A stretch of DNA of 64,000 nucleotides from Microbacterium terregens. Its GTDB lineage: Bacteria; Pseudomonadota; Alphaproteobacteria; Sphingomonadales; Sphingomonadaceae. The DNA is taken from assembly GCF_027922045.1 (NCBI RefSeq), contig NZ_BSEX01000018.1:62001-126000 (forward strand), read 5' to 3'. The notes below the pieces were generated by a model. The model was not told the DNA's origin and made no database searches. It was given only the letters and a program-made list of their open reading frames with translations. The translations under genes were made by a program, and so were the position numbers. Of this stretch, positions 61,261 to 64,000 are shown one piece after another (position 1 is the first letter of the stretch; each line of letters opens with the position of its first letter).

Positions 61261-63722
61261 GCGATTTCCTCCTCACGAACGGGGGTGAACGCCGCCATGT
61301 GGGCATGCTGCGCGCGCTCCTGCCCGGCGACGCGCTCTGCCCAAGGATCCTCCTGGCTGAAGCGCTGCGAATGCAGGAAGCGCGCGGTCAGCGCTTCGCG
61401 GCCCTGCGCATCTTCCACGATGCGTGCCTTGAGGTAATCGAGCCCGACGCGTTCCAGCCACGGGGCGGTGCGTTCCAGATACCGCGCCTCCTCGCGGTAC
61501 AGCTGGATAAACGCGGCGCAATACGCCATCGCCTCCGCCTCGGTGGCGACCTTGCACAGCAGGTCGGTGGCGCGCACCTTGATCCCGCCATTGCCGCCGA
61601 CATGCAGCTCATAGCCGCTATCGACACACACCACGCCAAAGTCCTTGATCGTCGCCTCGGCGCAATTGCGGGGACATCCCGAGACCGCGATCTTGAACTT
61701 GTGCGGCATCCATGAGCCCCAGCTCATCCGCTCGAGCTTCACGCCGAGCCCGGTCGAATCCTGCGTGCCGAAGCGGCACCATTCGGAGCCGACACAGGTC
61801 TTCACCGTGCGCAGCGACTTGCCATAGGCATGGCCGGAGACCATCCCGGCGGCGTTGAGATCGGCCCAGACGGCGGGCAGATCCTCTTTCTTGATCCCAA
61901 AGATGTCGAGCCGCTGCCCTCCCGTCACCTTAACCATGGGTGCGTCATATTTCTCGACCACATCCGCGATCGCGCGGAGTTCGCGTGGGTTGGTAAGCCC
62001 GCCCCACATGCGCGGCACGACCGAGTAGGTGCCGTCCTTCTGGATGTTGGCGTGCATGCGTTCGTTGACGAAGCGGCTCTGTTGGTCATCCTGATATTCG
62101 CCCGGCCACGCGCAGAGCAGATAATAGTTCAGCGCAGGCCGGCAGGAGGAACAGCCGTCGGGGGTGCTCCAATGCAGCTTCTGCATCACCTCCGGGATCG
62201 AGCGCATTCCCTGCGCGACGATCTCGCGGCGGACATCATCATGGCCGAAGCTGGTGCACTCGCACATCGTCTTGGCACCGGTCTGGACGTCATCGCCGAG
62301 CGTCAGTGCCAGCAGGTTTTCGACGATACCGGTACACGACCCGCAACTCGCCGACGCCTTGCAGCCGGCGCGCACCGCGTCGATGCTCGCGGCACCGTCG
62401 GCGATGCAGGCCACCACCTGGCCCTTGCTGACGCCGTTGCAGCCGCAGATCTCGGCATCGTCCGAGAGCGCCGCAACGGCCGCCTTAGGGTCCGCTTGCC
62501 CCCCTCCCTGGGCATAGATCTGGCCGAAAATCAGGAGGTCGCGCAGTTCGGAAATCTCGTCCTGCTTCTTGAGCAGGTCGAAATACCAGCTGCCATCCGC
62601 GGTATCGCCATACAGCACCGCGCCTATGATGCGGTCGTTCCGGACCACCACGCGCTTGTAGACTCCGCGGCTGGCGTCGCGCAGCACGATGTCCTCGGCA
62701 CCATTGCCGCCGGAGAAGTCGCCCGCGGAGAACACGTCGATGCCCGATACCTTAAGCTTGGTCGACGTGACCGAACCCTTGTAGCCTGTGGGTCGCTCGG
62801 TCAGCCCATCGGCGAGGGCGCGACACATGTCCCACAGCGGCGCGACGAGGCCATAGACCTGCCCGTCGTGTTCGACGCACTCCCCGACCGCCAGGATGTC
62901 GGGGTCGCTGGTCACCAGATGGTCATCGACCTTGATGCCACGCGCGACCTCGAGCCCGGCGGCCCGCGCGAGCGTGGTGCTCGGCCGGATGCCGACCGCC
63001 ATCACCACCAGACTCGCCGGGATCAAGCGCCCGTCCTTGAGCCGCACGCCCTCGACGGTGTCCCCGCCGACGATCTCGGCAGTGTCCGCGCCGGTCAGGA
63101 TGGTCTGTCCGCGCGCTTCGAGCGCCGACCGGAGGAGCCAGCTTGCCGCTTCGTCAAGCTGCCGCTCCATCAGCGTGGGCATCAGGTGGAGTACGGTCAC
63201 CTTCATGCCACGCAAGGAGAGCCCGTGCGCTGCTTCCAGACCGAGCAGGCCGCCGCCGATCACCACCGCCTCGCCGCCGCGCTGGGCCGCCGCGAGCATC
63301 GCGTCCACGTCGTTCATGTCGCGGAAGCTGACCACCCCGGGCAGGTCCTTGCCGGGAACGGGGATGATAAAGGGGTCGGAGCCGGTTGCGATCAGCAGCT
63401 TGTCGTACTGCACGGTGCGGCCGCTGCGCGAGGTCACGGTCTTTGCCGCGCGATCGATCGCCGTCACCGGATCGCCCGCCACCAGCTCGATGCCGTTGTC
63501 GCGGTACCAGTCGGGTCCGTTGATCACGATGTCGTCGAACGTCTTCTCGCCCGCCAGCAGGGGGGAGAGCATGATGCGATTATAGTTCACATGCGGCTCG
63601 GCGCCGAAGATGGTGACACGGTAGCGGTCGGGATCGCGGGCGAGCAGTTCCTCGATCGCACGGCAGCCGGCCATGCCGTTGCCGATCACGACGAGGTGCG
63701 GGCGCTTGATGTGGTGCGTCAT
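61257..63722 (-). CDS. nirB: NAD(P)H-nitrite reductase large subunit
   Basis: An 821-residue siroheme enzyme reducing nitrite to ammonium. The FAD/NAD domains start with LVVIGNGMAGCRAIEELL. The BFD [2Fe-2S] region has CGCNGVSKGQVVACI and CGSCTGIVENLL. The C-terminal sulfite/nitrite reductase half holds the 4Fe-4S/siroheme ligands (CVGSEWCRFG and SGCPRNCAEATIKDFG). It follows a narK-type transporter gene by 48 bp and overlaps nirD. Cofactor supply is encoded three genes on, by cobA. Confidence 0.96.
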   Translation of the reverse strand: MTHHIKRPHLVVIGNGMAGCRAIEELLARDPDRYRVTIFGAEPHVNYNRIMLSPLLAGEKTFDDIVINGPDWYRDNGIELVAGDPVTAIDRAAKTVTSRSGRTVQYDKLLIATGSDPFIIPVPGKDLPGVVSFRDMNDVDAMLAAAQRGGEAVVIGGGLLGLEAAHGLSLRGMKVTVLHLMPTLMERQLDEAASWLLRSALEARGQTILTGADTAEIVGGDTVEGVRLKDGRLIPASLVVMAVGIRPSTTLARAAGLEVARGIKVDDHLVTSDPDILAVGECVEHDGQVYGLVAPLWDMCRALADGLTERPTGYKGSVTSTKLKVSGIDVFSAGDFSGGNGAEDIVLRDASRGVYKRVVVRNDRIIGAVLYGDTADGSWYFDLLKKQDEISELRDLLIFGQIYAQGGGQADPKAAVAALSDDAEICGCNGVSKGQVVACIADGAASIDAVRAGCKASASCGSCTGIVENLLALTLGDDVQTGAKTMCECTSFGHDDVRREIVAQGMRSIPEVMQKLHWSTPDGCSSCRPALNYYLLCAWPGEYQDDQQSRFVNERMHANIQKDGTYSVVPRMWGGLTNPRELRAIADVVEKYDAPMVKVTGGQRLDIFGIKKEDLPAVWADLNAAGMVSGHAYGKSLRTVKTCVGSEWCRFGTQDSTGLGVKLERMSWGSWMPHKFKIAVSGCPRNCAEATIKDFGVVCVDSGYELHVGGNGGIKVRATDLLCKVATEAEAMAYCAAFIQLYREEARYLERTAPWLERVGLDYLKARIVEDAQGREALTARFLHSQRFSQEDPWAERVAGQERAQHAHMAAFTPVREEEIA

Positions 63723-63770
63723 GGATGCAGCCTCACAGCTTGGATCGAACGTGGGAGAGCGGCGCGGGCA

Positions 63771-64000
63771 CTAGATCCGCACGCCGGCAGCGGCAGCCCA
63801 ACGGACGCGCCACCGGGCCTTGACGAAGGTCAGCCCGGCCAGTGCGACGAGCGTCAGCATGGCGAAGACCAGGAAGCCGGGGCCGAACCCGCCGGTCACT
63901 TGCCGCGCGAACCCGAGCGAGGAGGCGAGATAGAAACCACCAACGCCGCCTGCCATGCCCACCAGTCCGGTGAGGATGCCGATCTCCTTGCCGAACCGCT
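63771..64000 (-). CDS. Nitrate/nitrite MFS transporter (5' part outside window)
   Basis: The C-terminal 75 residues of a NarK/NasA-type carrier; the gene continues past the right edge. KEIGILTGLVGMAGGVGGFYL matches the family's nitrate signature 2 (Gly-rich helix), and one more membrane helix follows before a basic tail. The GTG at 63962 is internal. As first gene before nirB it would supply nitrate to the operon. Confidence 0.85.
   Translation of the reverse strand, partial: RFGKEIGILTGLVGMAGGVGGFYLASSLGFARQVTGGFGPGFLVFAMLTLVALAGLTFVKARWRVRWAAAAGVRI

Noticed and set aside
59108..61288. A 726-codon plus-strand open frame
   Set aside because: It is antisense to nasA and nirD, which carry intact cofactor motifs.

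Overview
The window is GC-rich DNA from an alphaproteobacterium, most likely a sphingomonad (Sphingomonas or close kin). This is inferred from three large TonB-dependent receptors of the Caulobacter/Xanthomonas type, many twin-arginine exported enzymes, and dense operons with ATGA/GTGA overlaps. Both ends cut through genes. I see no tRNA, rRNA, CRISPR array or insertion sequence.

From 1 to 34.8 kb is a pectin/hexuronate catabolic region. It starts with two Gfo/Idh/MocA oxidoreductases and two MFS carriers (0-4.6 kb), then an unrecognised winged-helix protein with a 26-bp perfect palindrome upstream. Next come kduI-kduD-kdgK plus a type-B carboxylesterase (5.5-9.9 kb), a TonB-dependent receptor and an acyl esterase (10-14.2 kb). 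A fumarylacetoacetase-fold hydratase, a 1278-residue LamG protein of unknown function and a DUF885 protein follow (14.2-20.3 kb). A minus-strand set holds a second hydratase paralogue, a hexuronate-type MFS carrier and a GH43 enzyme (20.4-24.2 kb). Then come a GH3 glycosidase and a LacI regulator (24.4-28.2 kb), and uxaC, a uxuB-type reductase, a FadR-type GntR regulator, uxaA and uxuA (28.3-34.8 kb). Together these take up oligouronides, trim them, and convert unsaturated and saturated uronates to 2-keto-3-deoxygluconate and then to KDPG. A motif TGACACCGsTT recurs upstream of four of these transcription units.

From 35 to 54 kb there is a phosphate-acquisition flavour: a PhoX-type protein with a PHO-box-like site, a TonB receptor with a phosphoinositide phospholipase C, a CYTH-CHAD protein, and an alkaline phosphatase with a further TonB receptor. 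In the middle lies a complete replication and partition module (39.6-43.9 kb): repA, iterons with an AT-rich stretch, parA, three parS-like palindromes and parB. The window is therefore probably from a chromid or megaplasmid, not the main chromosome. An ABC-2 type exporter sits beside repA.

From 54 to 64 kb are an MFS efflux carrier, an aldo/keto reductase and a LysR regulator. A tightly overlapping nitrate-assimilation operon follows on the minus strand: partial narK-type transporter, nirB, nirD, nasA and cobA.
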